Shown in pieces: positions 37,151 through 48,000 of a stretch of DNA of 64,000 nt (position 1 is the first letter of the stretch; every line of letters begins with the position of its first letter). Under the pieces are notes generated by a model, which was given only the letters and a program-made list of their open reading frames with translations, was not told the DNA's origin and made no database searches. Source of the DNA: CAZBNB01 sp964493245 (GTDB taxonomy: Bacteria > Pseudomonadota > Gammaproteobacteria > Legionellales > Legionellaceae); NCBI GenBank assembly GCA_964493245.1, contig CAZBNB010000004.1, positions 61,283-125,282 on the forward strand, written 5' to 3'. The translations under genes and the position numbers were made by a program.

Positions 37151-39152
37151 AAGTTTTCTCCGAAATCTTTAAAAGAGTAGTCATTATTTTTTCTACGGTA
37201 ATACCTACATATTCATAAATATCTTGAGCCGGTGCTGAGTGGCCAAATGTATCTAAACCAATCACAGCACCGTCGAGCCCAACAAATCGATACCAATAAG
37301 CAGTTGTGGCTGCCTCAATAGCGATACGTTTTCTGATTTTATGTGGTAAAACCTGTTCCTGGTAAGCGTTGTCTTGTAACAAGAAGCGCTCTGCGCAAGG
37401 CATAGAAACAACACGTACGGCGATGCCATAAGTTTGTGCTTTCAACGCAGAATCAACAGCCAGCTGTACTTCAGAACCGGTGGCAATAAGAATAATTTCA
37501 GGTGTTGTTTGGCTGTCAAATAGAATATAACCACCGCGAGCAATAGCTGCAGCTTGATTTGGGTTATGTATTAAAGCGGGTAATGACTGACGTGAAAGCA
37601 ATAAACAAGATGGTCCTTGGTGATGCTCAATGGCTTGTTGCCACGCAATGGCGGTTTCCGCCAAATCGGCCGGTCTCCAAACATGTAGATTCGGAGTCAT
37701 ACGCAACATAGCCGCGTGCTCCACTGGTTGATGGGTCGGTCCATCTTCGCCTAATCCAATTGAATCGTGAGTGAAAACATAAATGACTCGTTGTTTCATC
37801 AGCGCGCTTAATCGTATAGCATTACGCGCATAATCAGCGAAAACCAGGAAGGTTCCGCCATAAGGAATAAAGCCACCATGTAATGCTAGGCCATTGAGGA
37901 TAGCTGACATTCCAAACTCACGAACACCATAGTGTAAGTAGTTTCCGTTGAATTGCTGAGCATTGATAGGTGTGGTTTTAGACCAGTTGGTGTTGTTTGA
38001 TTCGGTGAGATCAGCAGAGCCACCCAACAATTCGGGTAGATGTGCCGCATAGGCCTCAATGCATTGCTGTGATGCTTTACGAGTGGCACATGCGGTTTTA
38101 CTTGTATCTAATGTTTTCTCTACAAAAGCATGGCTAATCGTTTGCCAATCGTCGGGTAAATCACCGTTGATCCGACGCAAAAACTCGTGATAATCCTTCG
38201 TTCGACGTTTTTGATAGCTATGACAAAGTGACAGCCAAGCTTGCTCATCGGTTTCACCTTGCTGAGTGTGGCTCCACGCGGCGTAGATTTCTTCGGGGAT
38301 TTCAAACGGCGCATATGGCCAATTGAATCGCTCTCGCAACTGCGTAATATCAGTACTACCCAAAGGTGCACCATGTGTTTTTGCACTCCCAGCTGCCAGA
38401 GAACCATAACCAATAATGGTTTTACAAATAATGAGCGATGGTTTATTGGTTTCTTTTTTAGCCTCGCAAATAGCAGCTTCAATCGCTTTGGGGTCGTGGC
38501 CGTCGATAGGACCTATCACTTGCCAATGATAAGCTAGGAAACGCATTCGCGTATCGTCGTTAAACCATGTTTCTGTTACACCATCAATTGAAATGCCGTT
38601 ATCATCATAAAAAGCAATCAATTTCCCCAAGCCAAGCGTACCAGCGTAAGAGCACGCTTCATGAGAAACGCCTTCCATTAAACAACCATCACCGACAAAC
38701 ACATAAGTGTGATGATCAACCAGCTTTGTTTCATCGTCGTTAAATTGAGTTGCTAAAATTTTTTCCGCAATGGCCATGCCAACGGCATTGGCTAAGCCTT
38801 GACCTAGGGGGCCTGTTGTTGTTTCTACACCGGGCGTATCAGTGCATTCAGGATGACCTGGTGTTTGAGAATGTAATTGACGAAACTGTTTTAATGCTTC
38901 AATATCGAGCTTATAGCCAGTTAAATGCAGTAAAGCATAAAGCAGCATTGAGCCGTGACCATTTGATAAGACAAAACGATCTCGGTTGAACCAGCGGGGA
39001 TTATTGGGGTTGTGTTTGAGATGCTTGTGCCAAAGTGTTGTGGCTACTTCGGCCATGCCAAGCGGCATGCCAGGATGCCCCGATTGAGCGCGCTCTACGG
39101 CATCAACGCTTAAGAATCGGATAGCGTGCGCCAGTGTGGGTGAGAAAACCAT
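37128..39152 (-). CDS. tkt: Transketolase
   Basis: Transketolase moves two-carbon units between sugar phosphates with thiamine pyrophosphate. The 674-aa product shows the N-terminal RFLSVDAVERAQSGHPGMPLG, the TPP-binding GDGCLMEGVSHEA and the THDSIGLGEDGPTHQPVEH stretch of the second domain. It is the first gene of the tkt-gap-pgk operon. A perfect 8-bp inverted repeat lies in its leader at 39179-39198. Confidence 0.97.
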   Translation of the reverse strand: MVFSPTLAHAIRFLSVDAVERAQSGHPGMPLGMAEVATTLWHKHLKHNPNNPRWFNRDRFVLSNGHGSMLLYALLHLTGYKLDIEALKQFRQLHSQTPGHPECTDTPGVETTTGPLGQGLANAVGMAIAEKILATQFNDDETKLVDHHTYVFVGDGCLMEGVSHEACSYAGTLGLGKLIAFYDDNGISIDGVTETWFNDDTRMRFLAYHWQVIGPIDGHDPKAIEAAICEAKKETNKPSLIICKTIIGYGSLAAGSAKTHGAPLGSTDITQLRERFNWPYAPFEIPEEIYAAWSHTQQGETDEQAWLSLCHSYQKRRTKDYHEFLRRINGDLPDDWQTISHAFVEKTLDTSKTACATRKASQQCIEAYAAHLPELLGGSADLTESNNTNWSKTTPINAQQFNGNYLHYGVREFGMSAILNGLALHGGFIPYGGTFLVFADYARNAIRLSALMKQRVIYVFTHDSIGLGEDGPTHQPVEHAAMLRMTPNLHVWRPADLAETAIAWQQAIEHHQGPSCLLLSRQSLPALIHNPNQAAAIARGGYILFDSQTTPEIILIATGSEVQLAVDSALKAQTYGIAVRVVSMPCAERFLLQDNAYQEQVLPHKIRKRIAIEAATTAYWYRFVGLDGAVIGLDTFGHSAPAQDIYEYVGITVEKIMTTLLKISEKTYDTTCCN

Positions 39153-39178
39153 AATTCAATCCTGGGATTGGGTAACGG

Positions 39179-39198
39179 TGTATTTCGGATGAAATACA
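39179..39198. promoter_or_regulatory. Inverted repeat in the tkt leader
   Basis: TGTATTTC and GAAATACA form a perfect inverted repeat with a GGAT spacer, about 27 bases before the tkt start on the minus strand. It could be an operator or an RNA hairpin; no regulator is known for it. Confidence 0.35.
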
Positions 39199-39350
39199 TT
39201 TGTTGTTACAAAATTAGGAAAGCGTGTATTGTCTCTCAGATGATGATTTACGGCAAGATAGTTGTGTATATACATATTTTTAATTTACAAATTGATTAAT
39301 TTATAAGACAATAGTTCTGTTTGTGGGCCTTTAAACAACACGATATATTT

Positions 39351-41627
39351 ATGAATAGTCATTATGATACTTGGTTAGTAATAAAATATTTAAAATTAGA
39401 GGATCAGATCTCTGATGATTTGTCGCCTATCTTAAGAAATGAAAAACATTTCTTTAAGCCTGTTGTTGGTGATGTGCCGCTCAATCGTAAGAAAAAAGAT
39501 GATGGTGAGCGCGGAGGCTCAAGAAGGGGACCTCTTTTAGATTTACCTCAAGTACCGTCTGCGGATCTCTATTTAAAAAGTAAAATGGCTTTGCTTAAGA
39601 AAACCGAGTCGTTTGCGAGACTTGCCCCAACCATTACAAAAAAGACCGATGATATTAACCGTAAATATGACGCTGCGGCTAAATTCTACACCCCTTACAT
39701 AGAAAATCATTGGGAGCTGACTCGCCTTTATTCAGTTATGCGAGGTCGCTTTCGTGACGATCTGATGCATTTAGATGAACACGAGCGAAACTCTAAAGAA
39801 TTTTTGCATCGAGTGGTCGATTTATTAATTTTAGGCAGTGTTTTAAAAGGTGTAAATCGCCATGGGTTAAATGTCCCCCGCATGACCAGGATGTATTTGC
39901 GTGATCAGAAAACGTTAAGTAAATACCTTAAAGATGTGGCGGGCCTAGATGTATGGGATTACGATCTCGTCGTATTAAATTCAGCAATAGCGCACGACCG
40001 TAAGCGTCTAAAGTCGGGGACACTTTATGTCGCCGAAAATGGTTTATATTTAGTACGCGACAGCCAAAATCCTGAGATAATCCATAAAGGAACACTCAGT
40101 AATATTAATCTTAGCTCTTTAAAAGATAGGCTTTCTGATCTTGATCTAAAACGCGAGATTTTAGCTTCTACGTCAAAAGCGGGTCATACTCATTCATGGG
40201 AGTCTGAACCGACGCTTCCCAAGCAGGGCACGCAAACGGTTCGTGAAGACTTTCACTTAAGATGGAATTTATTTCGATTATTTTGGGTACGCTCTAGGCG
40301 TTTCATCTCTTTGCTTGCACTTTATTGGCAAGGTGATTTTTTGCAAGGATTTCGAGCGACTGAATTGGGCGGAACGCTTTTCCTTTTTTCTTATTTAGCG
40401 TGGCTCTTCTTTTTACCACGCTTATTAGTCAATCTTGGACTCATCTACAAACATGTATTTGATGACGCTGCTATGACAGAAGTTGAGAAGCGCTTGGGTT
40501 GGAAAGTGAGACTGCGTGCTCAGTTAGTGCGACGTTGGCAAGAGCTCGCGAATGATTTCGCGTGGTTTAGTAGTGGTATTACCACCTGCTTTTTTCTTGC
40601 TAATCAAATACCTGCAGTTGGATTATATTTGGCTGTGGCTATGCAAAGTTACGATTTATTGGTTACCAGCAACCGATTTGTTATTGAATACCGGCGTTTA
40701 AGGAAATTGAAAAAAGAGTTAATAGCCGTAAAAGAGGATTCAAAGGCCGCCAATCTGTTGTTAGCTGATATTGATAAGCGCATGACGTTTGATTTAATAG
40801 AGCTCATTTACAGTTGGGTTAATTTTTTAGTTTTATTGGCTTGCGCCATTCTCATGACACAATTTTTTGCAGGTCTTAGCCCACTGATACCAATTGTTGC
40901 CGCCCTTACTACAGTCGCGGTTACGCTTGTGACCTACTGTGTGACACGCTACATAATACATCAGCGACAAAAATTGTATGATGGTCCGTTAGTGGTTCCA
41001 GATATTCGTTGTGTAAAGGAAACGAATCAGTTTAATCAGGACATCGATCTTAAAACGCTAGACTTGGGTATTTTCGCTTCTGGTTATCTGCGAGTGGTTG
41101 ATAGTGACCATAATTTGGTTAATATTATTTATGCGAATAAGCTCACTGAAAAAACAGTTGATTTTGCCACGGCATTTTGCTGGACTAAAAGCCGCACGCT
41201 CTCTAAACTGGATGATGAAGAAATTACGGCTGTCAGCGAACTACTAAAAAAAGTTCAGACGCCACTTTGCCAAGAACTCAGTAAAAGAATTGATGATGCT
41301 GAAAAAAAGAGAGAGGTTGTGTTCACAGTCGAGGAAACAGACTTGATGTGGTCAGTTTGTGAAGAGCTTCCTGCATCGGCAAAATTTGATACTGAGCCAG
41401 CGTTCAAAATAAAAGATTTAGATTCATGCTTGCCTAACAATAAAAAATTTGAGGTTATGGTACAAGAACAGGAGAATAAGATATTTGAGAAATTAAAAAA
41501 TATGGATCATGATATCACACCACTAAAAATGGCACAAAAAAGACATTTTTGGAATGATTTGGCTAAAAAAACATCGAAAAGTGTTTATGCATTTTCAGGC
41601 GCTCTTTTAGGCACAGGTGGTGCATAG
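39351..41627 (+). CDS. Large orphan membrane protein, TM hairpins and coil
   Basis: No family is recognised. From the ATG at 39351 the product has 758 residues. A soluble, charged N-terminal half runs to about residue 330. A hydrophobic segment lies at about 338-372, then a TM hairpin at about 408-445 ending in YRRLRKLKKEL. A coil follows at about 450-485, and a second TM hairpin at about 490-545 ends in a basic patch. The C-terminal 200 residues are soluble. A GTG at 39321 would extend it by ten residues; neither start has a good ribosome binding site. The plan matches the 856-aa protein at 13029. Confidence 0.72.
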   Translation: MNSHYDTWLVIKYLKLEDQISDDLSPILRNEKHFFKPVVGDVPLNRKKKDDGERGGSRRGPLLDLPQVPSADLYLKSKMALLKKTESFARLAPTITKKTDDINRKYDAAAKFYTPYIENHWELTRLYSVMRGRFRDDLMHLDEHERNSKEFLHRVVDLLILGSVLKGVNRHGLNVPRMTRMYLRDQKTLSKYLKDVAGLDVWDYDLVVLNSAIAHDRKRLKSGTLYVAENGLYLVRDSQNPEIIHKGTLSNINLSSLKDRLSDLDLKREILASTSKAGHTHSWESEPTLPKQGTQTVREDFHLRWNLFRLFWVRSRRFISLLALYWQGDFLQGFRATELGGTLFLFSYLAWLFFLPRLLVNLGLIYKHVFDDAAMTEVEKRLGWKVRLRAQLVRRWQELANDFAWFSSGITTCFFLANQIPAVGLYLAVAMQSYDLLVTSNRFVIEYRRLRKLKKELIAVKEDSKAANLLLADIDKRMTFDLIELIYSWVNFLVLLACAILMTQFFAGLSPLIPIVAALTTVAVTLVTYCVTRYIIHQRQKLYDGPLVVPDIRCVKETNQFNQDIDLKTLDLGIFASGYLRVVDSDHNLVNIIYANKLTEKTVDFATAFCWTKSRTLSKLDDEEITAVSELLKKVQTPLCQELSKRIDDAEKKREVVFTVEETDLMWSVCEELPASAKFDTEPAFKIKDLDSCLPNNKKFEVMVQEQENKIFEKLKNMDHDITPLKMAQKRHFWNDLAKKTSKSVYAFSGALLGTGGA

Positions 41628-41650
41628 TTTGAAAATTTGATAGGAATTAT

Positions 41651-43672
41651 ATGAAAAAAAATAAAAACAAATTACCCCTTTTTTCGAACATCGATACAGA
41701 TCAAATCGTCATTGAATTAGATAGAATGTTAGCAAGACACTTAGAAGCAGTGCAAACCCTTCTAAATAACACACATGGTTTTACTTGGGATAATTTGATG
41801 TATCCTTTGGAAGCCATGGATGATGAGTTAGAGCGCTTTTGGTCACCGGTTTCACATATGCATGCGGTGATGAACACAAAACCATTGAGAGCTTGCTATC
41901 AAGCTTGTTTACCTAAATTATCGGCTTATCATGCCGCAATCGGCCAAAATCAAGCATTATATGATGCAATTAATACCTTGGATAAGGCGAAACTAAACGA
42001 AACACAATTTAAAATTGTCGAAGATACTTTACAAAATTTTCGTTTGTCTGGTGTCGCCCTTTCCGTGGAGCAGAAACGTCGTTTTGAGGATATCTCAACA
42101 AAACTATCCGCGTTATCAAATCAATTTGAAAATCACTTATTAGATGCTGTCCACGATTTTTTATATCATGTGACAGATTCATCTCGTTTAGCTGGGTTGC
42201 CTGATCATGCGATTGCCACAGCTAAAGCGTTGGCGGAAGAAAAGCAATTACCTGGGTGGGTATTTAGTTTGGAGCAACCTTGTTATTTGGCAGTGATTGC
42301 CTATGCCGATGATCGTGAATTAAGAGAAGTAATCTACGAAGCGTATGCGACACGAGCATCTGACGTGGGTCCTTCTGCTAAACAATTTGATAATACACCT
42401 ATTATGAATGAAATGTTGGCGTTGCGTTTTGAAAAAGCGCGTTTATTAGATTTTAGTAGTTACGCCGCATTTTCTTTAGCTAAGAAAATGGTGGAATCAA
42501 CACGCCAAGTGAATGATTTTCTGAGTGATTTACTAAAACGAGCTTATCCACAAGCACAACAAGAGTTTCAATCGCTCACCAATTTTGCAAAAAAAGAATA
42601 TCATTTGGATAATATTGAGCCATGGGATGTCGCATATATTTCGGAGAAAAAACAACAAGCACTGTTCCAGATTTCTCAAGAAATGTTGAGGCCTTATTTT
42701 CCATTGACACAGGTCATGTCAGGATTATTGACAATTATTCAACGTCTTTATGGAATGGTACTAAGACCGATAGATGATTTTGATACTTGGCATTCTGATG
42801 TGAGTTGTTACGCGGTTCATGATGAACACAATGACTTACGTGGTTATATTTACATGGATCTTTTCGCTCGCCCGCACAAGCGAGGCGGCGCCTGGATGGA
42901 TTCGATGCAAAGTCGTTTTAAACATCAAGACGGAGAAATACAATTTCCTATTGCGACATTGACATGTAATTTTGCTAAAGCCACTGGTAAAAAGCCCGCG
43001 ACATTATCGCATGATGAAGTGCTGACACTGTTTCATGAAATGGGACATTGCTTGCATCATGTGTTGACTCGAGTGGATTATCTGGGGGCTTCAGGTATAA
43101 ACGGTGTTGAATGGGATGCGGTGGAGTTGCCCAGTCAATTTTTCGAAAATTGGTGCTGGGAAGAGCAAGCTTTAATTTTGTTAACAAAACACACCGATAC
43201 CAATGAACCATTGCCACCGGCGTTGTTTCAATCATTAACAGATGCTAAAAACTTCCAATCGGCGATGATGATGGTGCGCCAATTAGAATTTTCTATCTTT
43301 GATTTTCGGATACATGAGTTATATCGCGACGCAGATCCAGATTTTATTTCTTCTACGCTTGCAGAGGTTCGTCGTCAAGCAACGGTGGTACCTACAGCAC
43401 CCTATAATCGTTTTCAAAATAGCTTTAGCCATATTTTTGCTGGTGGATATGCGGCAGGTTATTACAGCTATAAGTGGGCAGAGGTGCTTTCCAGCGATGC
43501 TTTTTCTCGTTTTGAAGAGGATGGTTTATTTCATGCTCATACGGGGCGCGAATTTTTACATACCATTTTGGAAGTAGGGGGATCATGCAAAGCGGCTGAG
43601 GCTTTTGAAAGCTTTCGTAAGCGCCCGGCTCGTGTTGATGCTTTGCTTAGGCATTCGGGAATTCAAGAGTGA
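41651..43672 (+). CDS. prlC: Oligopeptidase A (M3 metallopeptidase)
   Basis: PrlC is a cytoplasmic zinc metallopeptidase that degrades oligopeptides and cleaved signal peptides. The 673-aa product has the zinc motif HEMGH at residues 462-466, followed by the family stretch GVEWDAVELPSQFFENWCWE. The N-terminal helical domain is complete. The ATG has TAGGAA upstream. The end overlaps the next gene by four bases (GTGA). Confidence 0.93.
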   Translation: MKKNKNKLPLFSNIDTDQIVIELDRMLARHLEAVQTLLNNTHGFTWDNLMYPLEAMDDELERFWSPVSHMHAVMNTKPLRACYQACLPKLSAYHAAIGQNQALYDAINTLDKAKLNETQFKIVEDTLQNFRLSGVALSVEQKRRFEDISTKLSALSNQFENHLLDAVHDFLYHVTDSSRLAGLPDHAIATAKALAEEKQLPGWVFSLEQPCYLAVIAYADDRELREVIYEAYATRASDVGPSAKQFDNTPIMNEMLALRFEKARLLDFSSYAAFSLAKKMVESTRQVNDFLSDLLKRAYPQAQQEFQSLTNFAKKEYHLDNIEPWDVAYISEKKQQALFQISQEMLRPYFPLTQVMSGLLTIIQRLYGMVLRPIDDFDTWHSDVSCYAVHDEHNDLRGYIYMDLFARPHKRGGAWMDSMQSRFKHQDGEIQFPIATLTCNFAKATGKKPATLSHDEVLTLFHEMGHCLHHVLTRVDYLGASGINGVEWDAVELPSQFFENWCWEEQALILLTKHTDTNEPLPPALFQSLTDAKNFQSAMMMVRQLEFSIFDFRIHELYRDADPDFISSTLAEVRRQATVVPTAPYNRFQNSFSHIFAGGYAAGYYSYKWAEVLSSDAFSRFEEDGLFHAHTGREFLHTILEVGGSCKAAEAFESFRKRPARVDALLRHSGIQE

Positions 43673-44232
43673 GTTTGCACGCGGTTTATTTGAAGATACG
43701 TAACCAACTAACCAAAATAATGCCTCTGAAGTCTGATGATACTGCATCTACACTGTATGACATTCAGGTTGTTACGATTCAAGGTCAAGAGACGACTTTA
43801 AAGCGTTATCAGGGGCAAATTTTATTGATAGTCAATGTAGCGAGTCGTTGTGGTTTTACCAATCAATATGCCGAATTACAACAATTATATAATGCGTACT
43901 GCCCCAACGGTGTGATGGTTTTAGGTTTTCCATGTAACCAGTTTTTACACCAAGAGCCGGGTAGCGATGTGGAAATTCAAACTTTTGCAAACGATTGTTT
44001 TCGCGTCACGTTTCCTTTGTTCGCAAAAGTCAATGTGAGAGGAGCAAATCAATCGCCTTTATATGCTTATTTGGCCAAACATATCAAGAAAAAACCATGG
44101 GGGATATTTATTCCTTGGAATTTTACTAAAATCTTAGTCGATGCAGAGGGTACGATTTTAAAGCGCTATTTACCTACAACGTCTATTGCGACCATTCGCC
44201 GAGATTTAGACTACTTACTTAAGACGTCGTGA
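43669..44232 (+). CDS. Glutathione peroxidase family protein
   Basis: The product is a thiol peroxidase of the glutathione peroxidase family (BtuE-like), reducing peroxides. The catalytic cysteine is C61 in NVASRCGFTNQY, with the partner glutamine in GFPCNQF and tryptophan in PWNFTKILVD. Cysteine replaces selenocysteine, as is usual in bacteria. The GTG at 43669 overlaps the prlC stop and gives 187 aa. An ATG at 43720 would remove 17 residues and still leave the whole domain. Neither has a strong ribosome binding site. Confidence 0.88.
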   Translation: MSLHAVYLKIRNQLTKIMPLKSDDTASTLYDIQVVTIQGQETTLKRYQGQILLIVNVASRCGFTNQYAELQQLYNAYCPNGVMVLGFPCNQFLHQEPGSDVEIQTFANDCFRVTFPLFAKVNVRGANQSPLYAYLAKHIKKKPWGIFIPWNFTKILVDAEGTILKRYLPTTSIATIRRDLDYLLKTS

Positions 44233-44283
44233 AAAATGAGTCAATATTCAACGCCTCTTGACTGAATGGATGTATTTGTCTCA

Positions 44284-44382
44284 TTTTGTTCAAAAAATTT
44301 CCTCAAAATACTCATCCCGGCGTTCGTCGGGACAGGCCAAGCCAATGTATGCTGCGCTTGTTCAACCACTTTTTCGCTCAAT
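44284..44382. repeat. MITE-like palindromic repeat, copy 2
   Basis: This 99-bp segment aligns, in reverse orientation, with the element at 15655-15756. Shared blocks include GCATACAT, GCTTGG, CTGTCC, GCCGGGATGAG and GCGAAAAAGT. Its centre again forms a hairpin (TCCCG and CGGGA arms). The outer inverted repeat is more decayed than in copy 1. Confidence 0.65.
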
Positions 44383-44431
44383 CTACACTCCCTAATAGCC
44401 GTTATCTTGCCATCTGATGACAATAAATAAG

Positions 44432-44863
44432 CTATTTTTTTACACTACCTAGGGCTCGACAAGCCTTTAGATAGTTATTTTCATTGGGTGGGCAGCCTTG
44501 TTGCTGTGATTGCCAAAGGCACTCTGCCAGTGGTTCTATCATTAAGTGTTCGACGATGTGTGGATCATGGTATGTGTTTAAGAGATGCTGATAGATAGCC
44601 CTGATCCCGGTGGGTTTATCAGTTATGATTTGATCGCGTAATGTTAGGTGTAGTCCCATATGTAAAAAAGGATTTGTCTCCCCCAGCGTCGCAAAGTAAG
44701 AAGTGTTTATGCTGCCATTATTAATAATGGATTCATATTCGGGGTGTTGCAGTAGTACATCAACGATTTGCTCTTCAAGTGCTTGTAGCGGCTGTTTTTG
44801 CTGATATTTTTGCCAGCAATCGATAAAAAACTGGCGCGTTTCTTGTGTTGTTTGACCGTGCAT
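44432..44863 (-). CDS. DUF1841 family protein
   Basis: The product matches DUF1841, a small proteobacterial family of unknown function. The hallmark stretch is NPFLHMGLHLTLRDQIITDKP followed by GIRAIYQHLL, here around residues 65-100, and a C-terminal LAECLWQSQQQGCPPNENNYL block. I use the ATG at 44863 (143 aa), which has AGAGATGG upstream; a TTG at 44896 and an ATG at 44875 are alternatives. It converges on the peroxidase gene. Confidence 0.82.
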   Translation of the reverse strand: MHGQTTQETRQFFIDCWQKYQQKQPLQALEEQIVDVLLQHPEYESIINNGSINTSYFATLGETNPFLHMGLHLTLRDQIITDKPTGIRAIYQHLLNTYHDPHIVEHLMIEPLAECLWQSQQQGCPPNENNYLKACRALGSVKK

Positions 44864-45080
44864 TTTGATAACCATCTCTGTTCTAAATATGTTCAATCAT
44901 AATCCGATGAAAAAAAATATCAAGTTATTCTCTTTTTTATCCATTGGTCTTTATTTCTTTAAATTATTTATAATAAGAACAATATAATGTTTTTTTGCTT
45001 ATTTTCATGTGTTTTTTTTGATTCAGACGATAAATAAGATTACAATACGGACTGTTTTTTTATTTTTAGTTGTTAATCAA

Positions 45081-48000
45081 ATGCCGGATAACATCTCTCC
45101 TCAAAAATTTGTATCTTATGATACCAGTCCTTTAGGTGTTTTTTTACATGATTTTTTGAAAGAGCTCAAAAAAATAAAAAAAACATACCCATCTATAAAA
45201 AATGATCGTGGTTCTACATATATAAAGCTTATCGAGATCTTCACTGATCTTGTTCATAGCAATTTATCTTCATTTAGCAGAGGAAAAGTTCCAGAAGCAC
45301 TCAGATTAAGTGGTGCTGCTGTATCGTTCGCTGCGTCCTATCAGTACTCTATTGCACCATTAATCCAATCACTCGCTCCAGAAGACCTGTTCTATCTGAA
45401 GTGTATTGATTTTTGTGCACAGTTACTACCAATGTCTAATGAAAATATGCTTGATTTTCATACGATTAAAGTCATGTTAGAACTACAGAAGGCAGAGTTT
45501 TTCCAGTTTGAAAATGCAAACATCAAGCTTAACAAATCGCTAACACCAAATGAGAAAGATGCTTTGGTTAATAGCATGATGCAAAAAATAGAATCACATA
45601 GACAATTGGATGAAGATCAATCTCACATTGATACCACTTTACTTTTTATAGATCTTTTCTTAGATCGCATACCGAAAGATCCTGCTTTTTTTGCATTGCT
45701 TGAAGTTCTCACAACATTATTAGCAAAACTTCCTGAAGAGTTTCCGCAGTTAGTGCCGTTTTTAACACCACAATTTTTACCACTTCTGTTTAAAAGTCTT
45801 TCATCATTAACCGCAACCATAACGATGTTACTAGACCTTTTTACAACGCAGAAAGTAGATAACTTTATAGAAAATATAGAAGTTTTATCTGAAAAAAAAT
45901 ATCAATATAAAGTGATATATAAGCAAAAAGATATCAACGATGATATTGTTGATTTTTACGAAGACTATCGGCTGACAAACCAGATGATCCCGCTTGTTTT
46001 ATCAATGTGGCGTCGATATTATTTGTTAAAATTAGCTAAAAAAGATGAGCAGTGCGAACGTAGAATGGCATTGTTTCAACAAATAGAGCAACAAGAAATA
46101 GTAAAAAATACTTTATTACAACAACAGGTAATGCAAAAACAGCATGAAATGCAAGAGGAGCTTGAGGCTGTTGTCGCACCGCTACTTGATTTTTCTTTGC
46201 CCGTCAACATAGAAAATATAAAAACATATTTAAGTACCTACCAGCTATTATCCGCCTATCTCAAAAAACATTCAGAAAACACGTTAAAGCAATTTCCACT
46301 TGCAATCCCAACGAGCAATATATCTGAATTAAAATGCTTCATTCCCGAGAAAGAATTGTCAAGGTGCATTTGTAATGCCCAGCGACATCAAGATACTTTA
46401 GCTGCGCGGATAAAAGAAAAATATGGCATAGATGATTTTGTAACACTCGATTTAGATAAGTCTGATACGCAAAAAAATATTGAATACAAAATAGCTCACA
46501 ATAATGATATGTTACAAAAATTACGAGCTTTACAAGAAAATACTAGCAAGGACAAGGACAATATTTTCGCTTATTTACAGATGTTAAATCTGGACTCAAA
46601 AGAAAAGCAGGACATTGATGCGTGTTTTACGATTTTCTATTCCAATGATTATGAGAAAAAAGAATCTGAGTTTATTAATGCGTTGACACATTTAAATGCA
46701 CGACGAGACGAATATCTGCGTATCGAACAATTGTCAAAGCTTAGTCCTGCAGCTCTCAAAGCAGAATGTGAGGCGGTTGAAAAACATATTGCCGAACTTG
46801 AAAGTTCAAAGCCGTCTAACATAGACGTGCTTAAACAAACAATCAGAAAAATAAATGATACGGTGTCAGCAAATCATGCAAATGTCTCAAGAAGTGTTTT
46901 TCGAGGAATAACCCGTGGTTTAAGTCGTTTCAAAAGGACTGTTTCGTTCACTGAGGCTCAAAAAGAGCCTGTTGCGATAGAGAAAGTAGCAGAGCAAGAT
47001 GAAGCTACTACTACTGGTGTATCGAAAGGTGTTTTTCGGGGGATAACGCGTCGTTTAAGTCGTGTTAAAAGTGTTTTTCGGCGCACGGAACCCACAAAAG
47101 AGTCTGTTGTGATCCAAAAAAACGAAGAGAAGAATGAAGCGGTTACAACAACTCATTCAACAAGAGAATTAGCTGATCCGCTACTTCAAGTCCTACAACA
47201 TCAAAAGACGGCTCTCGATTACTTATATCGTTTAAGTTTGGTTTTCAACCGAATTGAACAACAAGCCAACAAAATATCATCCAATATTTTGCCAAAAATG
47301 GAAAAACTGGACTTGATTTATCAAGCAGACCAGGAGTTGTTAAATATAATCAAAGAAATCAACTCAGCAGAATATCAGCAATTTTTGGAAGCCTTAAGAC
47401 AACAACACCAGCTATTAGCTGATTCAACAAAATATCCCGCCGTTTTAAAACTGCTGAAACAACAATATCAATTATTAATTGACACGAAAAAGCATATTCT
47501 TGTTATAGATAACATACAAAAACAACATCAAGCATCGATGGAAAAATTAGTAGCGTGGTTTTGTAAATTAGCAATGAATCAGTATACGGCTTTAGATCAG
47601 CAACATACGCAAATGTTGATGGAATATAGTGAGCTTAGAACAAAAATGTTGCAAAAAAACGTTGATGTCTATTCTCAACAGATTAAAGAGATATGTGATA
47701 AAACGCAGCATTTTGAAGCGCTTCTTAGTAATATGCGTCGATATTTCGAGCATCCATTGTTGGCTGAAAGTTTAAAAACAAATATTTCTTCTTTAGCGCT
47801 GCCTTTCTCAGTCCAGACTTTGCAAGCAATGGCGTCACGGCACCAGATGATAGCAGCGCGTATTCAATTATTAATCAACGCCACGCCGTCATCAAGTCGA
47901 TATTCGATGAGTCAATTGCAAACGCAATTAGCGCACTATATAGAAACAGGCAATAACTTGGACGCCATCATTCAATGGATGGATGTTAATCAGCCGGCTG

